The notes beneath the pieces were generated by a model, which did not search any database, had not been told where the DNA came from, and worked only from the letters and a program-made list of their open reading frames with translations. A stretch of DNA of 15,597 nt from Legionella sp. Its GTDB lineage: Bacteria > Pseudomonadota > Gammaproteobacteria > Legionellales > Legionellaceae. How positions within the stretch are numbered: position 1 is the first letter of the stretch; the number at the start of each line of letters is the position of its first letter. The DNA is taken from assembly GCA_004297865.1 (NCBI GenBank), contig SCSO01000271.1:1-15597 (forward strand), given 5' to 3'. The translations under genes were made by a program, and so were the position numbers. This document shows, one piece after another, positions 1-7,372 of this stretch.

Positions 1-1588
1 CCACGGGAAAGTAAGGCAGTATTTTATCGCCCCCAATATCCAGAGTGCGCATAGTAACTTGGCGTGGCGCAAAGGCTTTGAGAGTTTGTTTATAAATAAT
101 GGTTTGTTCATCTTCGGAGGGGAAGCGATCACGGCTCATAAAGGGAACTTCCGAACGATATAAACCCACCCCTTCAGCGCCCACACTCATCGAAAGACCT
201 GCGTCCATGGCAAGACCGGTATTGACTTGTAATGAAATACGATAGGAATCGGTAGTTTCCGCGGGTTTGTCCCGAAGACTAATTAAGCTTTGATTTAAAG
301 CCTGTTCTTCTTGCTCTAATTCTTTAAATTCAGTTAAGACTGCTCTGGAGGGCGAAACATAGACATGGCCATAATAGCCATCCACAATAATGGCTTTTCT
401 TGAAAGCAATTCTACTTTTAAACCGCGCACCCCCATGACCGTAGGTACGCCTAAAGCGCGAGCTAAAATAGCCACATGGGAGTTATTTGATCCTTTAGCA
501 GAAACCACCCCCGCCAATTGTCCTTCTGGCACTTCGGCTAAAGCGGCAGCAGTTACTTCTTCACCGACTAGAATAGTCCTTTTAGGGTAGGCGGTTTCTT
601 CGCGTTGCGTCCATTGCAATTCGGCTAATACTCGTCGACCTAAATCACGAAAATCGCTAGCGCGTTCACGCAGGTAATCGTCTTCCATACTTTCGAATTG
701 GGCGACGTGTTTTTTAATGACCGTAGCTAATGCAGCCTGCGCATTAATCTTTTCTTCACGAATGACGTCTTCAACCTCTGCTCCTAAACTGTCTTTATCC
801 AGGACGCGTAGATAGACATCAAACAAAGCATGTTCTTCTTCGGCGACAGTAGCTTTCATGCGTTTACTTAAACGACGCATGTCATCTCTTGCCGCATCTA
901 AGGCTTCATAAAAGACCGTCACTTCATGTTCTAAATCTTCCGCAAGCGCACGGGGTACGGCATCAATATCCGATTGCGGGTACACTACGATAGCGGTACC
1001 AATTCCAATCCCTGCAACACTTCCTAGGCCCACTAAAGCCGTTTGTGTAGGCTCTACTTTTTTACTGAGGCCAGTTGGTTTAGGTTGCGTCAGTTCAGCT
1101 AATTCACCAGTGGCTTCTGCGTTAGCAATAATACCGCCGAGTTGTGCTGCTAAAGTAATTAAAAAAGACTCTTCTGCATCGTCAAAACAGCGTCGCTCCG
1201 CTTGTTGAACGATGAGTACACCATACAATTTACGATGTTGGATGATGGGTACGCCCAGAAAGGCACTAAGATGTTCTTCACCCAATAAGCTGTTGTGGTA
1301 AAAATCAGGATGAGAAGGAGCGTCCTCAAGATTGATAGGTTCTTCACGACGACCGACTAAACCAATTAAACCTCTATCAAGGGCAATACGCACGTGAAAT
1401 AAGGCTTGCTTATTTAATCCTTCGGTAGCAATTAATACGTATTCGGCATTTTTATTATCTATAAGGTAAACGGAAACGGCCTCGACATTAATGGCTTTAC
1501 TTATACGTTGCACCAAAATGCCCAGGGCCTCCGTGAGGTGGCTGGCAGCGGTAACGTCTTGAACTATCCGTTTAAGTACTTTTAGCAT
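1..1588 (-). CDS. ptsP: PtsP, phosphoenolpyruvate-protein phosphotransferase (enzyme I Ntr), C-terminus beyond left edge
   Basis: Enzyme I of the nitrogen phosphotransferase system. It autophosphorylates from phosphoenolpyruvate and passes the phosphate to NPr in the cytoplasm. Reading leftwards from the ATG at 1588 there are 529 uninterrupted codons before the window ends. In order: an N-terminal GAF sensor domain (about residues 1-155); the start of the enzyme I core (about 183 onward); the swivelling phosphohistidine domain with GSNNSHVAILARALGVP, where His371 is the expected phosphorylated residue; and the start of the PEP-binding barrel, with GLYRSEVPFM (475-484) and TMRTLDIGGDK (512-522). 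The GAF domain separates PtsP from the sugar-PTS enzyme I. Family members are about 750 residues, so roughly the last 220 are missing. The start lies 12 bases after the rppH stop, with an in-frame stop just upstream, and GAGG at the rppH end is the likely ribosome site. The rppH-ptsP order is conserved in gammaproteobacteria. Confidence 0.95.
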   Translation of the reverse strand, partial: MLKVLKRIVQDVTAASHLTEALGILVQRISKAINVEAVSVYLIDNKNAEYVLIATEGLNKQALFHVRIALDRGLIGLVGRREEPINLEDAPSHPDFYHNSLLGEEHLSAFLGVPIIQHRKLYGVLIVQQAERRCFDDAEESFLITLAAQLGGIIANAEATGELAELTQPKPTGLSKKVEPTQTALVGLGSVAGIGIGTAIVVYPQSDIDAVPRALAEDLEHEVTVFYEALDAARDDMRRLSKRMKATVAEEEHALFDVYLRVLDKDSLGAEVEDVIREEKINAQAALATVIKKHVAQFESMEDDYLRERASDFRDLGRRVLAELQWTQREETAYPKRTILVGEEVTAAALAEVPEGQLAGVVSAKGSNNSHVAILARALGVPTVMGVRGLKVELLSRKAIIVDGYYGHVYVSPSRAVLTEFKELEQEEQALNQSLISLRDKPAETTDSYRISLQVNTGLAMDAGLSMSVGAEGVGLYRSEVPFMSRDRFPSEDEQTIIYKQTLKAFAPRQVTMRTLDIGGDKILPYFPV

Positions 1589-1600
1589 CTATGGCTATGA

Positions 1601-2113
1601 TTACCTCTTTTTACGTTTACCACCGTAAGGAGTACGGCGAGTTTTTAATAAAGGTTCTAATTCTTTTAATGCTTGTAAATACACTTGGCGCTTAAAGAAA
1701 ATAACCTGATCCGAAGGTGCATGGAAATCTATCCACCGCCAACTGTCAAATTCAGGAGAATCGCTTAGATCTAAACGGACCTTTTGTTCACTGGTTATAA
1801 GTTTTAACAAAAACCATTTCTGTTTTTGTCCAATAACTAAAGGCTCACTGCCATGACGAAGGTATTGTTTGGGAAGGCGGTATTTTAACCAACGCTTAGT
1901 AGAGCCAAGAACCTCCACATCGCCTTTCTCCAAACCTACTTCTTCATGCAATTCTCTAAACATTGCTTCCAGAGCACTTTCACCTGCGGTCAATCCCCCT
2001 TGTGGGAACTGCCAAGCATCGTGACCGCTTCTTCTTCCCCAAAATACTCTATCGGATGAGTTGACGAGGATGATCCCTACGTTCAACCTATAGCCAGCAC
2101 GATCAATTACCAT
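1601..2113 (-). CDS. rppH: RppH, RNA pyrophosphohydrolase (Nudix)
   Basis: RppH removes pyrophosphate from the 5' triphosphate end of mRNAs, which opens them to RNase E-dependent decay. The 170-residue protein aligns closely with E. coli RppH: GYRLNVGIILVN at the start, AWQFPQGG (33-40), then a complete Nudix box at 39-61 fitting G-x5-E-x7-REUxEExGU, with metal ligands Glu54, Glu57 and Glu58. The family signatures IGQKQKWFLL (94-103) and PEFDSWRW (120-127) follow. The C-terminus is strongly basic (KTRRTPYGGKRKKR), which would suit RNA binding. The ATG at 2113 gives the start expected for the family (MVIDRAGYR), but no good Shine-Dalgarno sequence is visible before it. It is the first gene of a two-gene unit with ptsP and is divergent from ansA. 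Confidence 0.96.
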   Translation of the reverse strand: MVIDRAGYRLNVGIILVNSSDRVFWGRRSGHDAWQFPQGGLTAGESALEAMFRELHEEVGLEKGDVEVLGSTKRWLKYRLPKQYLRHGSEPLVIGQKQKWFLLKLITSEQKVRLDLSDSPEFDSWRWIDFHAPSDQVIFFKRQVYLQALKELEPLLKTRRTPYGGKRKKR

Positions 2114-2218
2114 GATGTCACTGCTTACAAAAATCGTTAATAACTTGATTTTTCCACAAAGTGCAAGACTTTGGCAATCAAATCTGAAAATATTATCCTA
2201 ATCCGATGAAAACAGCTA

Positions 2219-2246
2219 TATAATCAGGAAAAATACCTTTCTTGAG
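2219..2246 (+). promoter_or_regulatory. ansA -10 box and translation start region
   Basis: A perfect TATAAT lies at 2219-2224, but the -35 position (about 2196-2201, TCCTAA) matches the consensus poorly. If used, transcription would begin near 2231, giving a leader of only 10-20 bases. The AGGAA at 2226-2230 suits the TTG at 2242, whereas TTGAG at 2242-2246 sits just before the ATG at 2251. The two start codons are therefore hard to separate. Confidence 0.4.
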
Positions 2247-2250
2247 TCCT

Positions 2251-3258
2251 ATGAAAAAACGCATTTTAATTATTAATACCGGTGGGACGATCAGCAGTAT
2301 TAAATCGTCTCATGGCTATGAACCTGCGGCAGGTTATGTAGCCACTGCTTTGTCAGAAATCCCCACTTTGAAACACCCGGATATGCCGGAATATGAGATC
2401 AAAGAATATGATCCACTTTTAGACTCATCGAATATGACTCTTTTAGAATGGAATCGTATTGCCAATGATATTGCTCAAGAATATGACCATTATGATGGCT
2501 TTGTGATTTTCCATGGTACCGATACCATGGCTTACACTGCTTCTGCTTTATCGTTTATGTTAGAAAATTTAGCAAAGCCCGTGATATTAACCGGTTCACA
2601 AATTCCTTTATCAGAAGTACGTAATGATGCCATTGATAATGTGATCACTTCTTTGTGGCTTTGTGCTCATGAAGCCATCAATGAAGTTTGTATTTATTTC
2701 AATCAGCGTTTGTTGCGCGGTAATCGTACGCAAAAGATCAGTGCGCAAAGTTTTAATGCATTTGACTCACCTAACTATCCTCATTTAGGCAGCATCGGGA
2801 TTCGCATTGAATTACAACAAAAGCTTTTAAGAAAAAAACCTAAGGATGCATTTCATTTGCAGACCATCTCCCCGCATTTTATTGCCAACTTTCGTTTATT
2901 CCCAGGTTTTGCTTCAGATGTCTTAGCTTATATTTTAAATCAACCAGTGCGAGGTTTGATTTTAGAGACTTACGGAGCAGGGAATGCGCAAAATAAAGAT
3001 CCGCAATTTTTAAAATTGCTCAAAGAAGCTTGTGATCGTGGGATCATTATCGTGAATTGTACTCAATGTCAGCATGGTAAAGTAGAAATGAGTTCATACG
3101 CAACCGGCGATTCTTTGAAAAAAGCCGGGTTGATCAGCGGGCATGATATGACCCCAGAAGCTGCACATTGCAAATTACTTTATTTATTGAGTAAAAACTT
3201 AGATAGCGCTCAGGTGAAACAACAAATGGAAACAGAACTCTGTGGAGAACTATCGTAG
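2251..3258 (+). CDS. ansA: L-asparaginase type I, cytoplasmic
   Basis: Hydrolyses L-asparagine to aspartate and ammonia. With the ATG at 2251 the protein has 335 residues and aligns along its whole length with E. coli AnsA. It carries the nucleophile motif NTGGTISS (Thr13), Tyr23, the second active-site motif FHGTDTMAYTASALSFMLEN (Thr90, Asp91), VILTGSQIPL (111-120) and Lys162. No signal peptide is present, which fits the cytoplasmic type I enzyme rather than periplasmic type II. A TTG at 2242 would add three residues (Met-Ser-Pro) and has a better spaced AGGAA; I chose the ATG because the extra residues are not part of the family core. The last codon and stop (TCG-TAG) run into the left arm of an inverted repeat, so the repeat supplies the stop codon. 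The protein ends at CGELS, a few residues shorter than E. coli AnsA. Confidence 0.95.
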   Translation: MKKRILIINTGGTISSIKSSHGYEPAAGYVATALSEIPTLKHPDMPEYEIKEYDPLLDSSNMTLLEWNRIANDIAQEYDHYDGFVIFHGTDTMAYTASALSFMLENLAKPVILTGSQIPLSEVRNDAIDNVITSLWLCAHEAINEVCIYFNQRLLRGNRTQKISAQSFNAFDSPNYPHLGSIGIRIELQQKLLRKKPKDAFHLQTISPHFIANFRLFPGFASDVLAYILNQPVRGLILETYGAGNAQNKDPQFLKLLKEACDRGIIIVNCTQCQHGKVEMSSYATGDSLKKAGLISGHDMTPEAAHCKLLYLLSKNLDSAQVKQQMETELCGELS

Positions 3259-3317
3259 GTTGGGCTGTAAAGCCCAACACCACCGTCTGAATTGTTGGGC
3301 TTTACAGCCCAACCTAC
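3255..3317. repeat. GTAG-bordered perfect inverted repeat (BIME-like) between convergent genes
   Basis: Two perfectly complementary 25-base arms, 3255-3279 and 3293-3317, flank a 13-base spacer. Each arm starts, on its own strand, with GTAGGTTGGG and ends with CCCAACA. Each arm also folds alone as TTGGGCT-GTAA-AGCCCAA. This is the layout of two inverted REP units (a BIME), with the GTAG tetranucleotide known from REPs mobilised by RAYT transposases. It fills practically the whole gap between ansA and the gene at 3320, and overlaps the ansA stop codon. As RNA it could form a long hairpin, and possibly a bidirectional terminator, although no U-tract follows. Confidence 0.85.
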
Positions 3318-3319
3318 AA

Positions 3320-4375
3320 TTACGGACTGGTGCTCAGAGCGTCTTCGTCCACTGCTTGCGTTTGTTCTACAACATCAGTAGGAGGAGGTGGTGGTGGCGT
3401 TTGTTCCCCTGAACGCTCTTCCTCATCATCCGAACGCCTGTCATCATCTGAGGATGTTGCTGCACTTCTTGTATCACTAGTCGAAGCGCTAGCCTTTGAT
3501 TCTTCTGCTTTTACTTTAAATCCTTGCTCTGATATTGGAGAGATAACTAATCGATTAAAATTAATAGGGTTAATGTATGAAAGATTTTTTTTGGTGTTCT
3601 TCAATTGTTCTAACAAACGACCTTCGGATGCACTTACCAATTTTGCTACAGTTGAGACAACATTAATGCCGTAAACATCGGGAATGTAGCCAAATATCCC
3701 TCTTTTTGGTTTTTTATCAACTAGTCTTGAATTGCCTGTTTGCATGATATCTATTACTTCTAAAACCTCTTTGTTTTGATTATCTAAAGATGCATCAGCC
3801 GTCACTAAAGTGTTTAATCTTTTAAGCTTATCGCGCAATAAACCTTCTTTAGCTTGTCTAATTGCCCCATTTCCATCTTCTGGGAAAAAAATATCGTCGC
3901 CTAGAAAATATAACATGTGGTAATAAAGTACATTTGCGGGAGTTAAGTTGAACCCCCTATTTAATAAGGTAAAGCCCTTATCAGTATTAGGAATTATTTC
4001 TCCTTGCTTAGTCCTTTCATGCATAAATTTTCGCATTTTATCCAAAAATTTGGGTACTGCAATTAATAATTCATTTAGGCAATCTATTGTCTCTCCCTGC
4101 TCTTTGTAATTTTTAGACACGCGCGCTGCTTCCACAGCAGTACGAGTCTCTTTAAGCTTGTCTATTATTTCATCTATGTTTTTAGAGTCGTCATTAGTCT
4201 CTCCAACCCTGTTTAGCTCCGATTGTATGCCAGTTAGAATATTGAGTTGTAATTGAGATAATTCTGTATTATTAGCAGGGGCAGTCCAACCTGTGATTTG
4301 TGCCTTTAGCCCGTCCATTCTTTTATCAATTTTTCTTCTTATTAGCTCTTTAACCACCATTAAAAATATCGTCAT
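3320..4375 (-). CDS. unrecognised protein with acidic, Ser-rich, proline-run C-terminus
   Basis: I do not recognise this 351-residue protein. The start at 4375 is well supported: AAAGGAG (revcomp of 4382-4388) sits about 7 bases before the ATG. Residues 1-290 look folded and mostly helical. The N-terminus has a short hydrophobic stretch followed by basic residues (MTIFLMVVKELIRRKIDKR), and charged helical segments with coiled-coil character lie near 60-125 and 170-210. There is no clear membrane-spanning segment and no clear signal peptide. From about residue 290 the sequence becomes low complexity: Ser/Ala-rich, then acidic (SSDDDRRSDDEEERSGE, 308-324), then PPPPPP (327-332), then another acidic stretch. 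Such a tail suggests a disordered end and would suit a type IV-secreted effector if the host is a Legionellales member, but no domain shows this. It is divergent from glmU and convergent with ansA; its stop lies 2 bases beyond the repeat. Confidence 0.8.
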   Translation of the reverse strand: MTIFLMVVKELIRRKIDKRMDGLKAQITGWTAPANNTELSQLQLNILTGIQSELNRVGETNDDSKNIDEIIDKLKETRTAVEAARVSKNYKEQGETIDCLNELLIAVPKFLDKMRKFMHERTKQGEIIPNTDKGFTLLNRGFNLTPANVLYYHMLYFLGDDIFFPEDGNGAIRQAKEGLLRDKLKRLNTLVTADASLDNQNKEVLEVIDIMQTGNSRLVDKKPKRGIFGYIPDVYGINVVSTVAKLVSASEGRLLEQLKNTKKNLSYINPINFNRLVISPISEQGFKVKAEESKASASTSDTRSAATSSDDDRRSDDEEERSGEQTPPPPPPTDVVEQTQAVDEDALSTSP

Positions 4376-4495
4376 TGCTCTACTCCTTTAACTGCAATTT
4401 TTTTATAATATTAGTATTTACTTCAGTCATGGCATTAGGGCAGACTGATTAATTCGGTACCGCTAACAAATATCATCTAGGAAATCACAAATCCC

Positions 4496-5872
4496 ATGAA
4501 TTTACAAATAATAATTTTAGCTGCAGGGCAAGGCAAAAGAATGTTTTCTAATACCCCTAAGGTATTACATCATTTAGCCGGTAAACCCATGTTACAACAC
4601 GTCGTGGAAACCGCACAACAACTCAATCCTGAAGCGATTCATGTCATTTATGGACATGGTGGGGAACAGATTAAAAATACCCTTTCCCAATTACCCGTGA
4701 ACTGGGTTTTTCAATCCGAACAGTTGGGTACCGGTCATGCTGTTTTACAAGCCTTACCGCATATACCTCCACAAACTCAGGTCCTCATTTTGTCCGCTGA
4801 TGTTCCACTGATTCAAGCCAAAACTTTAAAACGTCTTCTTGAATCCTGCAAGCCAACAAATACTTCTTCCCTTTTGGCGTTATTGATTGCTGACTTAGAA
4901 AATCCTACTGGTCTCGGCCGAATTATCCGCAACAAGCAAGGTGAAATTCACGCCATTGTAGAAGAAAAAGATGCAAATGAGCAAGAGAAGAAAGTAAAAG
5001 AAATTTATAGTGGGATTTGCTGTGCAAATAGTTCCGATTTAGCTCAATGGTTGCCCCAATTAGGCAACAATAATGCGCAAGGGGAATATTATTTAACAGA
5101 AATTATTTCCATGGCGGTCAAGAATGGCGTGCCCATTACTTCCATTACCGTAGATGAGGCCTACGAAGTGCAAGGAGTCAATAATCGCTTACAATTACAA
5201 CAATTGGAACGTATTTGCCAACAACGTGAAGCGGAACGTCTTTTAGAAAGTGGGGTTACTATTGCTGACGCCCAGCGTTTTGATCTACGTGGCGAATTGC
5301 ATTGTGGCAAAGATGTATTTATAGACGTGAATTGTATTTTTAAAGGCAAGGTTGTTTTAGGCGATGCGTGTAGCATTGGACCTAATTGTTATTTAAATAA
5401 TGTGACCTTAGAAAATGGTTGTGAAATCTATGCTAATTCTGTGCTAGAAAACTGCCATATTGGTGCGAACGGACACATCGGTCCTTTTGCCCGTATACGC
5501 GAAGGCACTAAATTGGCTGCAGATTGTAAAATTGGCAATTTTGTTGAAACTAAAAAAGCAGAATTTGGTGAGGGTAGTAAAGCCAGTCATTTGAGTTATT
5601 TAGGTGATGTCACCTTAGGTAAAGGTGTGAATGTGGGCGCTGGCACTATTACTTGTAATTATGATGGTGTGAATAAACATCAGACCATTATTGAGGATGG
5701 GGTTTTTATTGGATCTGATACGCAATTAATTGCTCCCGTGACTGTTGGGGCTAATGCGACTATTGGTGCGGGTAGTACGATTCGCAAGGATGTACCTGCG
5801 GAGGAATTGACTTTGACGGAGTCTAAACAGAAAACGGTGTATGGGTGGAAGAGACCTGTTAAAAAAACGTAA
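4496..5872 (+). CDS. glmU: GlmU, bifunctional GlcNAc-1-phosphate uridyltransferase / glucosamine-1-phosphate acetyltransferase
   Basis: Makes UDP-GlcNAc for peptidoglycan and lipopolysaccharide in two steps: acetylation of glucosamine-1-phosphate, then uridylylation with UTP. The 458 residues match the family length (E. coli about 456). The N-terminal nucleotidyltransferase domain (about 1-228) has LAAGQGKRM (8-16), PKVLHHLAGKPM, EQLGTGHA (75-82), the metal-binding Asp102 in SADVPL, and NNNAQGEYYLTEII (191-204). GVNNRLQL (227-234) marks the linker. The C-terminal left-handed beta-helix follows, with hexapeptide repeats, GPFARIREGT, the catalytic His365 in SHLSYLGD, and GAGTITCNYDG. The product ends WKRPVKKT, as in relatives. 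TAGGAA at 4479-4484 is the likely ribosome site, spaced slightly long. It stands alone here; glmS is not adjacent. Confidence 0.97.
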   Translation: MNLQIIILAAGQGKRMFSNTPKVLHHLAGKPMLQHVVETAQQLNPEAIHVIYGHGGEQIKNTLSQLPVNWVFQSEQLGTGHAVLQALPHIPPQTQVLILSADVPLIQAKTLKRLLESCKPTNTSSLLALLIADLENPTGLGRIIRNKQGEIHAIVEEKDANEQEKKVKEIYSGICCANSSDLAQWLPQLGNNNAQGEYYLTEIISMAVKNGVPITSITVDEAYEVQGVNNRLQLQQLERICQQREAERLLESGVTIADAQRFDLRGELHCGKDVFIDVNCIFKGKVVLGDACSIGPNCYLNNVTLENGCEIYANSVLENCHIGANGHIGPFARIREGTKLAADCKIGNFVETKKAEFGEGSKASHLSYLGDVTLGKGVNVGAGTITCNYDGVNKHQTIIEDGVFIGSDTQLIAPVTVGANATIGAGSTIRKDVPAEELTLTESKQKTVYGWKRPVKKT

Positions 5873-5886
5873 TCTAATGTAAATAC

Positions 5887-5922
5887 GTAGCCTGTATTAG
5901 ACGAAGTCGTAATACAGGCTAC
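5887..5922. repeat. GTAG...CTAC palindrome between convergent glmU and the VUT-like gene
   Basis: A 13-base perfect stem, GTAGCCTGTATTA (5887-5899) against TAATACAGGCTAC (5910-5922), surrounds the loop GACGAAGTCG, part of which can pair again (GAC-GAA-GTC). It begins 14 bases after the glmU stop and ends 12 bases before the opposing stop, so it occupies most of the gap. The form (GTAG, palindrome, central CGAAG, CTAC) is that of a REP-type element. A role as a bidirectional transcription barrier is likely from position, but there is no clear U-tract. Confidence 0.8.
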
Positions 5923-5934
5923 ATTTAACTAGGG

Positions 5935-7212
5935 TTATGTATTCATCTCTAAAACCATTTCATTATTTTTGCTTAAAGTTTTACAAAGCCAAATCAACAA
6001 TGGTAACGATAAAATAGTAATCAGTAATTTATATTCCCAAACGTTTACCGCTAAATTAACGATCTGCTCATAAGGATAAATTCCACCAAAGAGCAAACTG
6101 TAATTGACCAAACACAATAAAGAATTAGCCACCGTATTCGCGATAAAAATTCTAAGCGGACGAAAAAACTCCAATTCTACATAATTTAAATATCGCAAGA
6201 GCATGGCATTACTTATAAAAGTAACCAATAAAGCCAAAGACGCCGCCGGGAGCCGACGGGGCATAATATAATTATAAAAAGGATTCAAATTAAAAAACCG
6301 CGGTGAAGGTAAGGCCACTAAACCCATAAGAAGCGTGTCAAATACAACTTGCGTAAGGATCAATACCAAAACTAATTTTAAATGAGCTTTATATCCCCAC
6401 ACTTCCCCAATCAAAGTACTAATAAGCAATGTGATAGGAAAAAATAAAGAACTTGCGCTGATCACATTATCCCTACCTAAAGCCACAATTCGATATTCAC
6501 AAGCTACACACATCAACATCACTGCAACTGCAAAACACACTAAATAATGATATAAAGGAAATGATGCTGAATACCGTGCCGCACTCCGTTTAAGTGGGGA
6601 ATCGCCTAAAATAAAAGTTAAATAACTTACTCCTATGAGTAATAGCAATACTGCATTAATTAATAAAGAATCAACAAAGGTTTGTTTAAAACTATGCACA
6701 TGCTGACTGGAAAATAATAAGAAAAAGTCGATAAAAAAGAATCCCATTCCACCTAACAAGGCAAGAAGAATGCAATGTCGAGGTGAATTAAGTACTTGCT
6801 CCGTATGAGTACAAAATAACAAATGCGGTAAATAAAAACTTAAAGCGAAAGCGATCGTTGTCGCAAAAAATTTTTTAGGAATGTCGTCAAAAATAATTTG
6901 ATAAACAGGATTATTATTCATGTATTCAGCAGCGGGCATATTCACCAAGATATACACCCCAATACAAAATAAATACAAAGTCATTAAAGAAATGTTTAAT
7001 AAATGTCTTTGCTCCTTAAAAGTACAATGCCGCAAAATCAATAAATACAATCCACCAATGATCGGACAAATTAAACTATTTGCTGCGAAAACCAATCCTT
7101 GGAGATTAATGATTTTAAAAGAAACATTGATTAATAGGATAAGACTCGTGATAAGGCAGACTGCTAATGTCAAAAAAGCAGGGGATTGTTGCGAAGGCGA
7201 CGATTCATTCAT
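5935..7212 (-). CDS. polytopic membrane protein, apparent tandem duplication of a VUT/YhhQ-like transporter
   Basis: A 425-residue inner-membrane protein with about 11-12 hydrophobic segments. The second half (about 222-412) resembles the VUT/DUF165 family, whose YhhQ member imports queuosine precursors: SSLFFPITLLISTLIGEVWG (254-273) matches the family's FPLT...EVYGY region, and a C-terminal pair of helices runs from FIANTVANSLL to the WEYKLLITILSLPL segment. The first half (about 12-203) aligns to the second: INLQGLVFAANSLICPI (35-51) against the FFPI region, and NNNPVYQIIF (99-108) against NLNPFYNYIM (308-317). Each half matches the size of one ordinary family member. The first half lacks the EVxGY motif, so its function may have diverged. 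The start is the ATG at 7212, with only a weak ACGGA before it; a good promoter lies upstream (7298-7327). queC elsewhere in the window makes a queuosine link attractive, but substrate is inference. Confidence 0.7.
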   Translation of the reverse strand: MNESSPSQQSPAFLTLAVCLITSLILLINVSFKIINLQGLVFAANSLICPIIGGLYLLILRHCTFKEQRHLLNISLMTLYLFCIGVYILVNMPAAEYMNNNPVYQIIFDDIPKKFFATTIAFALSFYLPHLLFCTHTEQVLNSPRHCILLALLGGMGFFFIDFFLLFSSQHVHSFKQTFVDSLLINAVLLLLIGVSYLTFILGDSPLKRSAARYSASFPLYHYLVCFAVAVMLMCVACEYRIVALGRDNVISASSLFFPITLLISTLIGEVWGYKAHLKLVLVLILTQVVFDTLLMGLVALPSPRFFNLNPFYNYIMPRRLPAASLALLVTFISNAMLLRYLNYVELEFFRPLRIFIANTVANSLLCLVNYSLLFGGIYPYEQIVNLAVNVWEYKLLITILSLPLLIWLCKTLSKNNEMVLEMNT

Positions 7213-7297
7213 TCCGTGTGCATTTCCAAATAACTACCAATTTCACTTAGAAAATTAGCCGTTTTCGAAGTGATTTAAAATAAACTAATGCGCGCGA

Positions 7298-7327
7298 AAT
7301 ATAGCATTGATGCTCTTGTTATGGCAA
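7298..7327 (-). promoter_or_regulatory. sigma70-type promoter for the VUT-like membrane protein gene
   Basis: On the minus strand, TTGCCA (7322-7327) and TATATT (7298-7303) each match the consensus at 5 of 6 positions. The spacer is 18 bases and a TGC precedes the -10 (extended -10). Transcription would start near 7290, leaving a leader of about 80 bases before the ATG at 7212. Confidence 0.65.
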
Positions 7328-7341
7328 GGGCTTTCACAGGC

Positions 7342-7362
7342 TCCCTCGGATAAACCGAGGGA
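7342..7362. repeat. 8-bp stem hairpin after the 7373-9067 gene
   Basis: TCCCTCGG (7342-7349) and CCGAGGGA (7355-7362) form a perfect GC-rich stem with the loop ATAAA. It lies 10 bases past the stop codon of the gene at 7373 and just before the promoter of the next minus-strand gene. That is where a terminator is expected, but neither strand shows a T-tract after the stem, so it may be a mobile palindrome or a weak or processing hairpin. Confidence 0.55.
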
Positions 7363-7372
7363 CGGGGGGAGG

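Noticed and set aside
390..590. Plus-strand open frame of 66 codons inside ptsP
   Set aside because: Antisense to the conserved phosphohistidine domain of PtsP.
3255..3317. CRISPR-like or insertion-sequence interpretation of the repeats
   Set aside because: The copies are inverted pairs, not regularly spaced direct repeats, and no transposase, target duplication or cas gene is visible.
3330..3674. Plus-strand open frame of 114 codons with poly-Gly and poly-Ser
   Set aside because: It is the antisense of the acidic/proline-rich tail of the 3320-4375 gene. Its odd composition follows from that tail and it has no ribosome site.
4390..4420. CTAATATT near the start of the 3320-4375 gene, reminiscent of the PmrA box of Legionella effector genes
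   Set aside because: Only one imperfect half is present and the tandem spacing of the known site is missing; in AT-rich DNA this is likely chance.
6920..7258. Plus-strand open frame of 112 codons
   Set aside because: Antisense to the membrane protein gene, whose periodic hydrophobic pattern and promoter are clear.
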